From: Enhygromyxa salina | Lineage (GTDB): Bacteria; Myxococcota_A; Polyangia; Nannocystales; Nannocystaceae | Assembly: GCF_000737335.2 (NCBI RefSeq) | Contig: NZ_JMCC02000010.1 | Coordinates: forward strand, 62,001-126,000 | Length of the DNA: 64,000 nt | Direction: 5' to 3' | Shown here: piece after piece, positions 36,570-45,014 of the stretch | Position numbering within the stretch: position 1 is the stretch's first letter | Layout: every line of letters begins with the position of its first letter | Notes under the pieces: model-generated | What the model was told of the DNA's origin: nothing | Database searches by the model: none | The model's input: the letters and a program-made list of their open reading frames with translations, nothing else | Made by a program: the position numbers and the translations under genes

Positions 36570-37304
36570 ATGGCCGAGATCATCCAAGCTGTCGCCACCG
36601 CCCGCAGGCTCGCTGGGGCCCATCCCCAGGCGACCCTGCCGTGTCCGGGCTGTGCGGCCAGCGTCAAGGCGCAGAACCTCGAGCGCCACCTCGCCAAGCT
36701 TCACGCGGGGGCGCTGCAAGCCGCTGGCGGTGAGACGCAGCGGGTGACCCTGGGCGGCGCGGATCGATGGATCGTGCGCCCGGCGATCGGGCTGGTTGTC
36801 GTGTGGGCGGTCGTCGTCACGGGTGTGTTCGCGTCGGGCGTGGCGCTGACCAACCCGCTGATGGCTGGGATCGGCGCGGCGTTGCTCGTGGTGTTCACGG
36901 TGTTGTTGCTCGCGCTGCTTGGCGTGTTCAGGGCCCGGTTGGTGCTCGAGCACGATCACGTCCAGCTGCGCTGTGGGCTGGGGTTGGTGTCGCGGTCGCT
37001 GCAGCTACCGACCGAGCTCGAGGTCGGCAGCCTGATCGAGCGCAAGGACAGCTCGCTGACCAACCTGAGCAGCAACGCGGTCGCCGAGGATCGGCGCGTG
37101 GGTCGATACCTGCGCTTGGTCAACGGCGGGCGGGCGATCACCGTGGGGGCGGCGAAGGCTGCCGGCTTGGGTCAGCACTGGGCCGCGGGCGGCTGGCGAG
37201 CAGGGAGCAAGCGCCGCGGGTGGGACATCAGCGTCGATCGCGAGACCATGATCGCGCTGGAGTACTACCTTGCCGGGCGCGGGTTGCTACAGCCGAAGGT
37301 GTGA
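36570..37304 (+). CDS. Membrane protein with C2H-type zinc-finger-like N-terminus
   Basis: 244 residues. A putative metal site CPGCAASVKAQNLERHLAKLH (CxxC ... HxxxxH) is at residues ~25-45. Two adjacent membrane helices follow (GLVVVWAVVVTGVFASGVAL and GIGAALLVVFTVLLLALLGVF), then a PH-like soluble domain. Not a family I can name. It follows the T6SS-associated unit by 28 bases and may be co-transcribed. The downstream 276-base gap to 37581 shows nothing recognisable. Confidence 0.65.
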   Translation: MAEIIQAVATARRLAGAHPQATLPCPGCAASVKAQNLERHLAKLHAGALQAAGGETQRVTLGGADRWIVRPAIGLVVVWAVVVTGVFASGVALTNPLMAGIGAALLVVFTVLLLALLGVFRARLVLEHDHVQLRCGLGLVSRSLQLPTELEVGSLIERKDSSLTNLSSNAVAEDRRVGRYLRLVNGGRAITVGAAKAAGLGQHWAAGGWRAGSKRRGWDISVDRETMIALEYYLAGRGLLQPKV

Positions 37305-37580
37305 GCGGCCCCATTTTGGGCTGCCAGCCGCCGGCCTAGACGCCGAGCGGGTCAAGCGCCTGGGCGTGGCGGTCTCGTCGGAGTCGCGATTCATGGGTCC
37401 CGGGCTAATTTAGCGACCTTTGGTTGAGGGAGCCGTCTCGCCGCAGCTGCTTGGATTGCTTGCGTTGCTTCGTCAAGGTTCCCGCGCGAGCTTGCTGTGG
37501 GTGTGACCGCACGTCGCCTCTGAGCTTGGGTGACTGCCGCGTGACCCCGGCTCGACTAAACTGCGCCCCGGGATTCAAAC

Positions 37581-38936
37581 ATGAAATCAGCATCGCTTGT
37601 GTGTGTCATGGGGCTCGGCATTGCGCTTGGTGGGTGTGGCGACAGCGGCAGCGTCGACGCGGGTTCAGGCGGCAACGACGAGACGGGTAATAGTAACAGT
37701 AATAGCAACAGTAATAGCAACAGTGCAGAGGGCGCCGAGAGCAACGGCGACGGCGATCCCGGAGACGGAGACCCCGGCGACGGCGATCCCGGAGATGGCG
37801 ACGGTGATCCGGGCGACGGCGATGCCGACGGTGGCAGCAACCAAAAATTCGACACGCTCGCGGTCCCGGACGCGGCGCTCAACTGTGGCGGCGGAAACGA
37901 CGAGCCAGAGTTCTCGTACCTGTGGGCGGCAAACAGCGAGCAGGGCACGATCAGCAAGATCGACACGAAGACCGTGACGGAGATCGGTCGCTACATCGTC
38001 CGGCCCGACAGCAACGGCTCGCCCTCGCGCACCTCCGTCAGCCTGTCGGGGCACGTCGCGGTCGCCAACCGCTTCGGCGGCGTGACCAAGATCTACGCCG
38101 ACGCGCAGTTTTGCAAGGAGTCGAACGGGATGCCCGGCATCCAGACCTCGAACAGCAACCAATACCTGGCGTGGGGCACGGAAGAGTGCATCGCTTGGCA
38201 CAAGCCAATGCAGTACCAGTCGCAGCGGCCGGTCGCGTGGGGCCCTGGCGAATTCAACGAGGGCACCTGCGCGTGGGAGGACGAGGAGCTGTGGACCGCG
38301 GCGACCAACGGCCAGTCGATCGATGTCTACGTGCTCGACGGTGACGACGGCTCGACCAAGGAGATGGTCACGCTCAACGGCATCGCGCCCGAGTACTTCG
38401 GCATCTATGGGGCCGCGGTCGACGGCAACGGCGACTTTTGGGGCTCGCAGCTGGGCTGGGGCACGCTGGTTCGGGTCAACCGCGACGACATGACCTACGA
38501 CACCTGGCCGTCGCCGCAAAACGGCTCGTGGTACGGCATGACCGTCGACTCCGAGGGCTACGTGTGGCTGTGCAGCGACTACGTTGGCCGCTTCGATCCC
38601 GCGAGCGAGACCTGGCAGACCGCCGCGGTCGGGGGCTACACCGGTTGCATGGCCGACGCCGCAGAAGATGGGTTGTTGTGGATGTCGGACGGGCAAGGGG
38701 TGATCGGGGTCAACCGCGACACCTTGCAGGTCGAGAAGCAGTGGAACGCTGCGGGCTCGTATGGGGTCAGCATCGACTTCGAGGGCTACGTGTGGACCGT
38801 CGCGTTCGGCAGCAACGTCAGCAAGATCGATCCCGTGACCGGGCAATTCTGGACCTACAACGGCTTGGTTGGGGCCTACACCTACTCGGACATGACCGGC
38901 TACGCGCTCAGCAACGTGGGGTCGCCGAACGGCTGA
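37581..38936 (+). CDS. Lipoprotein with beta-propeller (Vgb/NHL-like) domain
   Basis: 451 residues. The lipobox is LGGCGD (residue ~19). A low-complexity linker has alternating Asn-Ser and then GDGDP repeats (residues ~35-85). The rest is a repeat-rich propeller: YLWAANSEQGTISKIDTKT, GDFWGSQLGWGTLVRVNRD, GYVWLCSDYVGRFDP, GYVWTVAFGSNVSKIDP, similar to virginiamycin B lyase-like repeats. It is probably displayed at the cell surface; enzymatic activity is not implied. Confidence 0.78.
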   Translation: MKSASLVCVMGLGIALGGCGDSGSVDAGSGGNDETGNSNSNSNSNSNSAEGAESNGDGDPGDGDPGDGDPGDGDGDPGDGDADGGSNQKFDTLAVPDAALNCGGGNDEPEFSYLWAANSEQGTISKIDTKTVTEIGRYIVRPDSNGSPSRTSVSLSGHVAVANRFGGVTKIYADAQFCKESNGMPGIQTSNSNQYLAWGTEECIAWHKPMQYQSQRPVAWGPGEFNEGTCAWEDEELWTAATNGQSIDVYVLDGDDGSTKEMVTLNGIAPEYFGIYGAAVDGNGDFWGSQLGWGTLVRVNRDDMTYDTWPSPQNGSWYGMTVDSEGYVWLCSDYVGRFDPASETWQTAAVGGYTGCMADAAEDGLLWMSDGQGVIGVNRDTLQVEKQWNAAGSYGVSIDFEGYVWTVAFGSNVSKIDPVTGQFWTYNGLVGAYTYSDMTGYALSNVGSPNG

Positions 38937-38943
38937 TTCCCGG

Positions 38944-39561
38944 TTAGCCGCGGTTCAGCACCGGGTGGGCGAACAGCTCGTCGCCCAGCCCGTGCAGATC
39001 AGCCCGCGCGCCATCACGGTCGATGTGCAGCGCGGACAGACCGGCTGCCTTGGCTCCGCGGACGTCGTCTCGGAGCGTGTCGCCGATCATCAGGAGCTCG
39101 CTCGCTGGCAGCTCGAGCTTGTCCGCGACGAGCTCGTAGATGCGCCGCTCGGGCTTGGCCAAGCCGACCTCACACGAGAACACCAGCACGTCGAAGTGGC
39201 GGTCGAGCCCCAGCTCGAACACCGGCTGCTTGTAGGGACTGGCAAGGTTCGACAGCAGCGCGACACGCAGCCCCTCGGCGCGTGCGCGCGCGAGCGTGGG
39301 GATGCTGTCGTCGTACAGGCGGATCTTGGCCATGCCCGCCGCGACGAGGCGCTCGAAGTACGCGGGGGCAGGCCCCCGGCGCGGACGGAAGTGAGCATGG
39401 AACGCGGAGATCGTCGGGAACTCTGCGGTCAGGGCCAGGTGCCGAGCGTGCCGCCACTTCCACGGCGGCAGCGTGAGAACCAGCTCACGGTAGGCCCGCG
39501 GTCCTGGGCCACGGGTGACGAGGGTGCCGAACAGATCAAAGACGAGGCCACGGATCGGCAT
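38944..39561 (-). CDS. HAD-superfamily hydrolase
   Basis: 205 residues from ATG 39561 (MPIRGLVFDLFGTLV). The HAD motifs are present: motif I DLFGT, motif II VALLSN, motif III Lys in GLAKPERR, and motif IV IGDTLRDD. The nucleophile DxFGT form fits phosphatases of the haloacid dehalogenase-like group. The substrate is unknown. It converges with the propeller lipoprotein gene. Confidence 0.85.
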   Translation of the reverse strand: MPIRGLVFDLFGTLVTRGPGPRAYRELVLTLPPWKWRHARHLALTAEFPTISAFHAHFRPRRGPAPAYFERLVAAGMAKIRLYDDSIPTLARARAEGLRVALLSNLASPYKQPVFELGLDRHFDVLVFSCEVGLAKPERRIYELVADKLELPASELLMIGDTLRDDVRGAKAAGLSALHIDRDGARADLHGLGDELFAHPVLNRG

Positions 39562-39658
39562 GGTCGCTTGTCTCATGAACCGGGCTATCGTGCAGCCAAA
39601 CGTCGGTCCAGGTTGGTCGCTCACTTGCGAGCGTGAGTTGCTACAATCGCGCCCAGTC

Positions 39659-40867
39659 ATGGACCATCTCCGATTCGAGTTGTCGCTTCCTCTGGCTCTG
39701 ACCGCGTGCTTGTTGACGGCGGGCTGCATTGACGACAGCGAGGTCAGCGACGCCGAGACTGGCGAGACCAGCACGACCGAGGACGCGGGCGACGGGGATC
39801 CCGGAGACGGCGACGGAGATGGAGACGGCGACGGCGACGGAGACGGAGACGGCGACGGCGACGGAGACGGAGACGGCGATCCCGGAGACGGCGATGGCGA
39901 TGGCGATGGCGATGGTGACGGCGACGGCGATCCCCCGCCCATGCTCCCGCTGTGCGGGACCACCCCTCCCGACGGGGCCGAGCTCGCGCCGCCCTTGCCG
40001 AGCTACAACGGCACCTGCCCGGTGTTGGAGTCGGGCATGGAGAACATCATCGCAACCGGCGGCGGGGACCGGAGCTTCATCTTCGTCGCGCCCTCGGATC
40101 TGCAAGAGGACGAGCAGCTCCCCGTCATCTTCTTGTGGCATTGGCTGGGCGGCAGCGCCAACGCGGTCTACCAAAAGGCCGAAGTTCAGGACGCTGTCGA
40201 CCACTACCGGTTCTTGGCGGTGATCCCCAACGGCCGCGACATCGACGAGTTCGTGCCCTTCAAGTGGCCGTTCGCGGTCACCGATCTCGACTTCTTGATG
40301 GATCAGGACTTTCAGCTGTTCGACGATCTGCTCGCGTGCACGGCCGAGCAGTACAACGTGGACAAGGAGTGCGTCTCTTCGATGGGCGTCAGCGCCGGGG
40401 CGCTGTTCACCAGCATGCTCGCGAGCCGCCACGGGGATCGCTTGGCGAGCATGCTGTCGCTGTCTGGCGGCGTGGGCGGGCTCGTCAAGAACTGGCAGCC
40501 GGGCGGCAACATCATGCCGGCGATGGTGCTGTGGGGCGGACCGACGGACTTTTGTATCGCCATCGACTTCCAGATCGGGTCGCAGGATCTCGAGGTCGAG
40601 CTCGAGGACAACGGTCACCCGGTGATGGAGTGCATCCACAACTGCGCCCACGCGACGCCGCCGCTCGAGCCGCCGGTCGACCAGCCGGATCTGCCGGTGT
40701 TCGGGATGGTGTGGGAGTTCATGTTGGCCCACCCGTATTGGCTCGAAGATGGCTACTCGCCCTATCAAGACTTCGCGGAGCTGCCCTCGCCGTTTCCCGA
40801 GTGGTGCGCGATGGGGGCCGGCAACGCGAGTCCGCGCGTGGGCGAGTGCGGGCCGTCGGAGTGCTGA
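39659..40867 (+). CDS. Lipoprotein esterase / polyhydroxybutyrate-depolymerase-like alpha/beta hydrolase
   Basis: 402 residues from ATG 39659. Signal peptide and lipobox end at LLTAGC (residue ~20); a (GD)n linker spans residues ~43-93. The alpha/beta hydrolase domain has LPVIFLWHWLGGSAN, FLAVIPNGRD, and the nucleophile elbow GVSAGA, followed by ASMLSLSGG. It resembles LpqC-like esterases or depolymerases and likely acts outside the cell, tethered by the flexible acidic linker. Confidence 0.77.
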   Translation: MDHLRFELSLPLALTACLLTAGCIDDSEVSDAETGETSTTEDAGDGDPGDGDGDGDGDGDGDGDGDGDGDGDGDPGDGDGDGDGDGDGDGDPPPMLPLCGTTPPDGAELAPPLPSYNGTCPVLESGMENIIATGGGDRSFIFVAPSDLQEDEQLPVIFLWHWLGGSANAVYQKAEVQDAVDHYRFLAVIPNGRDIDEFVPFKWPFAVTDLDFLMDQDFQLFDDLLACTAEQYNVDKECVSSMGVSAGALFTSMLASRHGDRLASMLSLSGGVGGLVKNWQPGGNIMPAMVLWGGPTDFCIAIDFQIGSQDLEVELEDNGHPVMECIHNCAHATPPLEPPVDQPDLPVFGMVWEFMLAHPYWLEDGYSPYQDFAELPSPFPEWCAMGAGNASPRVGECGPSEC

Positions 40868-40941
40868 GCTTGACCGCCCACCGATCCACACGCTGAAATC
40901 ACGTGCGCGCCAGCAGTGAATCGCGGTTACCCTCGGACACC

Positions 40942-41322
40942 ATGTTCAAGAAGATCGCCTTCACCATGTACCCCGTGACTGACGTAGCGAGGGCGCGCGC
41001 GTTCTATGAAGACACGCTCGGCCTCGAGCTTGGCAACCACAGTCAACACGGCGCAAACGCCGAAACCCACTGGATTGAGTACGATCTGCCAGGTGGCGGC
41101 TGCCTCGCCCTCACCAACGTCGTGCCGGACAAGCCCGCGGCGGACGCCGGCGGCACGGTGGCGTTCGAGGTGGAAGACCTCGACGAGTTGATGGCGGACC
41201 TGCGGGCCAAGGGCGTGGAGTTTCGCAGCGACGTGATCCACAGCCCCGTGTGTCGGATGGCGGTCTGCGTGGACTCCGAGGGCAACGCGATCCTGCTGCA
41301 TCAATTGAAGTCCACGACGTAG
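40942..41322 (+). CDS. VOC/glyoxalase family protein
   Basis: 126 residues from ATG 40942. The VOC fold pattern is clear: AFTMYPVTDVARARAFYEDTLGL at the start, VAFEVEDLDELMADLRAKGVEF in the middle and AVCVDSEGNAILLHQ at the end. Metal ligands typical of VOC enzymes are plausible (E, H) but the substrate is unknown. Confidence 0.88.
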   Translation: MFKKIAFTMYPVTDVARARAFYEDTLGLELGNHSQHGANAETHWIEYDLPGGGCLALTNVVPDKPAADAGGTVAFEVEDLDELMADLRAKGVEFRSDVIHSPVCRMAVCVDSEGNAILLHQLKSTT

Positions 41323-41357
41323 GCCCGAGCCCCGGGTTCTGCGCGTCAGAAACTGCA

Positions 41358-41387
41358 GCGCCCGGGGGTCTCGCAACCCCCGGGCGC
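41358..41387. terminator. Strong bidirectional hairpin
   Basis: A 12-bp perfect stem (GCGCCCGGGGGT with ACCCCCGGGCGC) has a 6-base loop, between the convergent VOC and tuf genes. Confidence 0.8.
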
Positions 41388-41394
41388 ATCCATG

Positions 41395-42549
41395 TCACGC
41401 CGTCACCTCCAGGATGACTCCGGCGCCTACGGTCTTGCCACCCTCGCGGATCGCAAACCGCATCCCGGCCTCGCAGGCGACCGGCTTTTTGAGTGAGAAG
41501 CTGATCTCGGCCCGGTCGCCCGGGTTGACCGACCCAACCTCACCCACGTTGATGATCGCCGTCACGTCGCCCGCACCAAAGAAGAACTGCGGGCTGTATC
41601 CGGTGCCGAACCCGGTGTGGCGACCGCCCTCTTTCTCGGTCAGCGTGAAGATCTCCGCCTTCCCGAGCTTGTGCGGCTGGATCGAGTTTGGCGCGATCGC
41701 AACCTGTCCACGCTCCACGGCGTCACGCTCGACCCCGCGAAGCAGCAAGCCAACGTTGAGCCCCGCGTCCGCGGACGGGATGTCCTTGTGGAACGCTTGG
41801 ATCCCGGTGATCACCGCCTCGATCGGCTTGCTGTCGCTGCGACCGACGATCTGGACCTTGTCGTTCAGCTTGGCCGTGCCACGCTCGACGCGACCCGTCA
41901 CGACGGTGCCGCGGCCCGGGATCGTGCACACGCCCTCGATCGGCATCAGGAACGGCGCCTGCAGATCCCGGATCGGGACCGTGAGGTGCTGGTCCATCGC
42001 CTCGAGCAGCGCGACGACACACTGGGTGTCGTCACCCTGGAGGGCCAACAGCGCGGAGCCCCGGATGAAGGGCGAATCCTCGAATCCCTGCGACTCGAGC
42101 ATCTCGGTGACCTCGAGCTCGACCAACTCGAGCATCTCGGGATCAGCGATGTCCACCTTGTTGACGAACACGACCATCTGCGACACCCCGACCTGACGCG
42201 CGAGCAAGATGTGCTCACGGGTCTGGTGCTGCGGGCCCTGGCTGCCGTCGACGAGCAGGATCGCCCCGTCCATCTGCGACGCGCCGGTGATCATGTTCTT
42301 GATGTAGTCGGCGTGGCCGGGGCAGTCGATGTGCGCATAGTGGCGGCTGTTGGACTCGTACTCGACGTGCGAGGCCATGATCGTGATGCCGCGCTCCTTC
42401 TCCTCCTTGGCGTTGTCGATCTGATCAAACGCCTTGGCGGTGCCGCCGAATTGTTGCGCCGCGACCTTGGTGATCGCCGCCGTGAGGGTGGTCTTGCCGT
42501 GATCGACGTGACCGATCGTGCCAACGTTGAGGTGTTGCTTGGTGGACAT
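41395..42549 (-). CDS. tuf: Divergent elongation factor Tu
   Basis: 384 residues (typical EF-Tu is ~394). GTPase motifs are intact: [17 protein letters not shown] and SAL. Normally near-invariant stretches differ: [12 protein letters not shown] instead of ITINTSHVEY(D/E)[15 protein letters not shown] instead of the DGPMPQTREH form, and [23 protein letters not shown] instead of the usual GRHTPF / YRPQFYFRTTDVTG. It is therefore probably a specialised paralog rather than the housekeeping copy. It follows tRNA-Tyr and a leader ORF in one transcription unit. Confidence 0.88.
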   Translation of the reverse strand: MSTKQHLNVGTIGHVDHGKTTLTAAITKVAAQQFGGTAKAFDQIDNAKEEKERGITIMASHVEYESNSRHYAHIDCPGHADYIKNMITGASQMDGAILLVDGSQGPQHQTREHILLARQVGVSQMVVFVNKVDIADPEMLELVELEVTEMLESQGFEDSPFIRGSALLALQGDDTQCVVALLEAMDQHLTVPIRDLQAPFLMPIEGVCTIPGRGTVVTGRVERGTAKLNDKVQIVGRSDSKPIEAVITGIQAFHKDIPSADAGLNVGLLLRGVERDAVERGQVAIAPNSIQPHKLGKAEIFTLTEKEGGRHTGFGTGYSPQFFFGAGDVTAIINVGEVGSVNPGDRAEISFSLKKPVACEAGMRFAIREGGKTVGAGVILEVTA

Positions 42550-42646
42550 TGGACTGTTGCGCCTGCTTTCTACTCATGGTTGATGGTGGGTACTGACAGC
42601 TAATTCGAGTCGCCGGCAATCGCTGGTGTTGCGATTACTGCGATGA

Positions 42647-42729
42647 TTGGCGGGGTGGGAATCGAACCCACCGTGCGCTCGCGCGCTGCGGATTTACAGT
42701 CCGCTTCGCCACCTTGGCTGTTCCCGCCA
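42647..42729 (-). tRNA. tRNA-Tyr (anticodon GTA)
   Basis: An 83-nt class II tRNA. The acceptor TGGCGGG pairs with CCCGCCA and the discriminator is A. The anticodon stem GCGGA/TCCGC holds the loop CTGTAAA (anticodon GTA); the T arm is GTGGG-TTCGATT-CCCAC. Position 8 is A rather than T, and the D arm is unusual. CCA is not encoded. A tRNA-Tyr upstream of tuf recalls the thrU-tyrU-glyT-thrT-tufB order of E. coli. Confidence 0.83.
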
Positions 42730-42850
42730 GCGATCCGGTCGCGTGTCTGACAAACAGACACCGACCCGGAGCGTTGAACTTCGGTCCGGCAGGCTGTCTG
42801 CCGGTTCCTGGTAGTCCGCTCCGTAGGGCGTGCTGGGGCGTTTTAGCGGC

Positions 42851-42922
42851 TTAGCCTGCGGCCAGCCGACCAGCCCACACGATCCCACGGAGCGGCAAAT
42901 AAGCTAGATACGTCGCGTTCAC
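42851..42922 (-). CDS. 23-residue leader peptide upstream of tRNA-Tyr-tuf
   Basis: GTG at 42922 is preceded, with an 8-base spacer, by a near-perfect Shine-Dalgarno AAAGGAG (42931-42937). The frame encodes MNATYLAYLPLRG and then IVWAGRLAAG before TAA at 42851-42853. It lies about 60 bases after the predicted transcription start. Hairpins with stems CCGGCAG/CTGCCGG and TGTCTG/CAGACA follow before the tRNA. This is the layout of a regulatory leader peptide; the signal it senses is unknown. Confidence 0.6.
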   Translation of the reverse strand: MNATYLAYLPLRGIVWAGRLAAG

Positions 42923-42986
42923 TTGCTTGGCTCCTTTCGTGGGTCGGGGTTGATCGTCCAGCCGCGACTGCGCGGCGAGACTCGGA

Positions 42987-43015
42987 TATCTAGATGAGCT
43001 CTACCGCAATGTCAA
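42987..43015 (-). promoter_or_regulatory. Sigma-70 promoter of the leader-tRNA-Tyr-tuf unit
   Basis: On the minus strand, TTGACA (43010-43015) and TAGATA (42987-42992) are separated by exactly 17 bases, in a locally AT-rich stretch. It is the only near-consensus housekeeping promoter I found in the window. Apart from the leader ORF, tRNA and hairpins, 42730-43093 holds no gene. Confidence 0.8.
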
Positions 43016-43093
43016 GGCTTCAATGTCGATTGATTGAAATAGCCCGAATCTGACGTTCACCTACATTGGCGGCGAGCCGGCTCCGCGCTGGAT

Positions 43094-43738
43094 CTAGTTC
43101 AATCGAACGACCTCGCCGCGCAGCACCACGTCGGCGCTGGCTTTGATCGAGACCTCGCCCTGCTCGGCCTCGAGCTCGATCTGCTCGGCCTTGATCGCGA
43201 GCTTGCCGGCAAGTTCGACGCGGACGTCGGGCTCGAGCAGACGCACGATCGGGCCGTCCTGATCGTGCGAGAGCTCGAGCAAGGCCTGGCCTGCGCGCGA
43301 GACCACCCGCACGGCTTCGTCGGGCTGTAGCTCGAGCCGCGCGGCCTCTTGCTTGTCAACGCGGGGGCGCTTGGCGAAGCCATCGATCACGCCAGTGACG
43401 ATCCAATCGTCGCCGGCCTCTTCGCCCCAGGTGGCGCTGTTGTCGGGCCGGATCATCAGCACGCGATCACCGGCGCGGACCGAGAGGCCCTGCAGCCGCG
43501 GGACCCAGCGCTCGCGCAGATCCCCGCTGTCTGGATCGCTCAGGCGCACCCGGACCCGGCCCTGCAAGGTTGGGTGACGATCGTCGAGACACTCGCCGAC
43601 CAAGCAGGTTGAGCGGGGCCCCAGCGGCGGCTCGCGGCGCGCGACTGGGGTCTCGAGCAGCTGCTCGAGCGTTGCCTCGGTCGAGGTCTCCTCGCTGAGC
43701 GTGTCGCCCTCGGGGGCGGCCTGGCGGTGATCGTCCAT
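43094..43738 (-). CDS. DUF6484-like protein (T6SS-associated)
   Basis: 214 residues from ATG 43738 (MDDHRQAAPEGDTLSEE). The conserved part CLVGECLDDRHPTLQGRVRVRL ... ERWVPRLQGLSVRAGDRVLM ... VTGVIDGFAKRP resembles the small beta-barrel DUF6484 domain found beside type VI secretion genes. The C-terminal end is a repetitive beta-structure (VELAGKLAIKAEQIELEAEQG) like the needle-type repeats of VgrG. Its role is inferred. Confidence 0.65.
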   Translation of the reverse strand: MDDHRQAAPEGDTLSEETSTEATLEQLLETPVARREPPLGPRSTCLVGECLDDRHPTLQGRVRVRLSDPDSGDLRERWVPRLQGLSVRAGDRVLMIRPDNSATWGEEAGDDWIVTGVIDGFAKRPRVDKQEAARLELQPDEAVRVVSRAGQALLELSHDQDGPIVRLLEPDVRVELAGKLAIKAEQIELEAEQGEVSIKASADVVLRGEVVRLN

Positions 43739-43859
43739 CGCGGGTCCTGGCAGCATGGTAGGCGCAAAGCAGCACAGCGACCAGCGCCTGGAGGTTGGGT
43801 GGTCGCCCGTCTGCGCGGTGGGCTCTGTGCCATCCGCCATCCGCCATCCGCCAAGCAGC

Positions 43860-45014
43860 TCAGTGCCCGTCTCGGCGTCGCAGGTGCGCCCGCAACATGT
43901 CGCCAAAGCCAGCGCGCTCGAGCCGGCTGCACAGCTCTAGCTTGTCTGTGTTGAGCGCCGCGGCGCTCGCGTACAGATCCCAGTCGTGGCGCGCGAGCGT
44001 GCTCAACAAGTAGCCCCGGCGGACCTGCGCCTCTGACAGGCGAAAGGTCTTGAGATACGCAGTCTCGCCGTCGCGTCCGGTGATCTGTTCGCCGATATGG
44101 TTCTCTTGCCGGAGCCGAAAGTCCGGCAAGAAGCGCTCGAGCCGATAGCTCTTGCCGAGCCGGTACACATGCTGGACATGGACGTCTTGCTCGAACAGCC
44201 CGCTGGCCATGCTGTGGTGTGAGGAGGTCCAGTCGGCGCGCGCGCGGGCGAGCTCGACGCGGAGATCCTCGAACGAGTTGATGTTCTTGTCGCGTAACGG
44301 GCGGACCAACGCGGCGGCCTGGGTGGACAGGCACGCGTAGCGAAACACCAGCTCGCCGTAGCAATCGCTGAGCAGCGTGCGGTGGAGCCGACGGTAGTCT
44401 TCGGGGTGCGGGAGCACGAACGCGCCCGCGAACACGTCGGCCACGAACAACAGCATGCCAACCTGACCGTCGCGGATCTCGAACACCCGCAGCGCCTCTT
44501 CCAGACCGGGCAGCCAGGCGCCTGGCGTGACCATCTCTACGCGCGGGCTGAGCCCCTGCGACAGCACCCGCTGCGAGTACTCGCGCCGGAGCACGTTGGG
44601 CCCGGCGAAGTGCAGGGCCAGGTAAGCCTCGAACGCGGTGTGCAGCGGCAAGAAGCGCAGGCGTGGCACGGCGACGCCCCGCTGGCGCTCGCGCTTGGCC
44701 ATGCGGTGGGCGAAGCGAACCTGGAAGTGCTGGGACTTGGACTTGGCGGCGTTGGCGGGCTGGGTACCGAGCGAGGCAACGGGCGTGTCGTCGTGCGACC
44801 ACGACGCGACGAAGGCGTGGGGGATGAAGGCGAAGTAGCTGGTGTTGTCGGGCAGCGAGACGGCGGTGGGGCCACCCCAACACTGCTCGCTCAGGCGCAG
44901 GTCTTCGATCGGTTGATCGCGCGTGAGCGGGACCAGCCGCACCGACCCCCACACCTGCGAAGTGCCGAGCGACAGCCCGTTCAGGGCGATCTGGGTCGGC
45001 TGCGGGCTGGTCAT
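43860..45014 (-). CDS. ARPP-2-like protein, partner of a vWA protein
   Basis: 384 residues. The N-terminal segment IALNGLSLGTSQVWGSVRLVPL resembles the ARPP (ARG/rhodanese-phosphatase-associated) domains; the rest (FLPLHTAFEAYLALHFAGPNV, DVFAGAFVLPHPEDY, YAYLKTF-like) is unrecognised. The last ~60 residues may form a separate helical region. It overlaps the upstream vWA gene by 4 bases, so the two proteins probably act together. The family call is tentative. Confidence 0.55.
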   Translation of the reverse strand: MTSPQPTQIALNGLSLGTSQVWGSVRLVPLTRDQPIEDLRLSEQCWGGPTAVSLPDNTSYFAFIPHAFVASWSHDDTPVASLGTQPANAAKSKSQHFQVRFAHRMAKRERQRGVAVPRLRFLPLHTAFEAYLALHFAGPNVLRREYSQRVLSQGLSPRVEMVTPGAWLPGLEEALRVFEIRDGQVGMLLFVADVFAGAFVLPHPEDYRRLHRTLLSDCYGELVFRYACLSTQAAALVRPLRDKNINSFEDLRVELARARADWTSSHHSMASGLFEQDVHVQHVYRLGKSYRLERFLPDFRLRQENHIGEQITGRDGETAYLKTFRLSEAQVRRGYLLSTLARHDWDLYASAAALNTDKLELCSRLERAGFGDMLRAHLRRRDGH

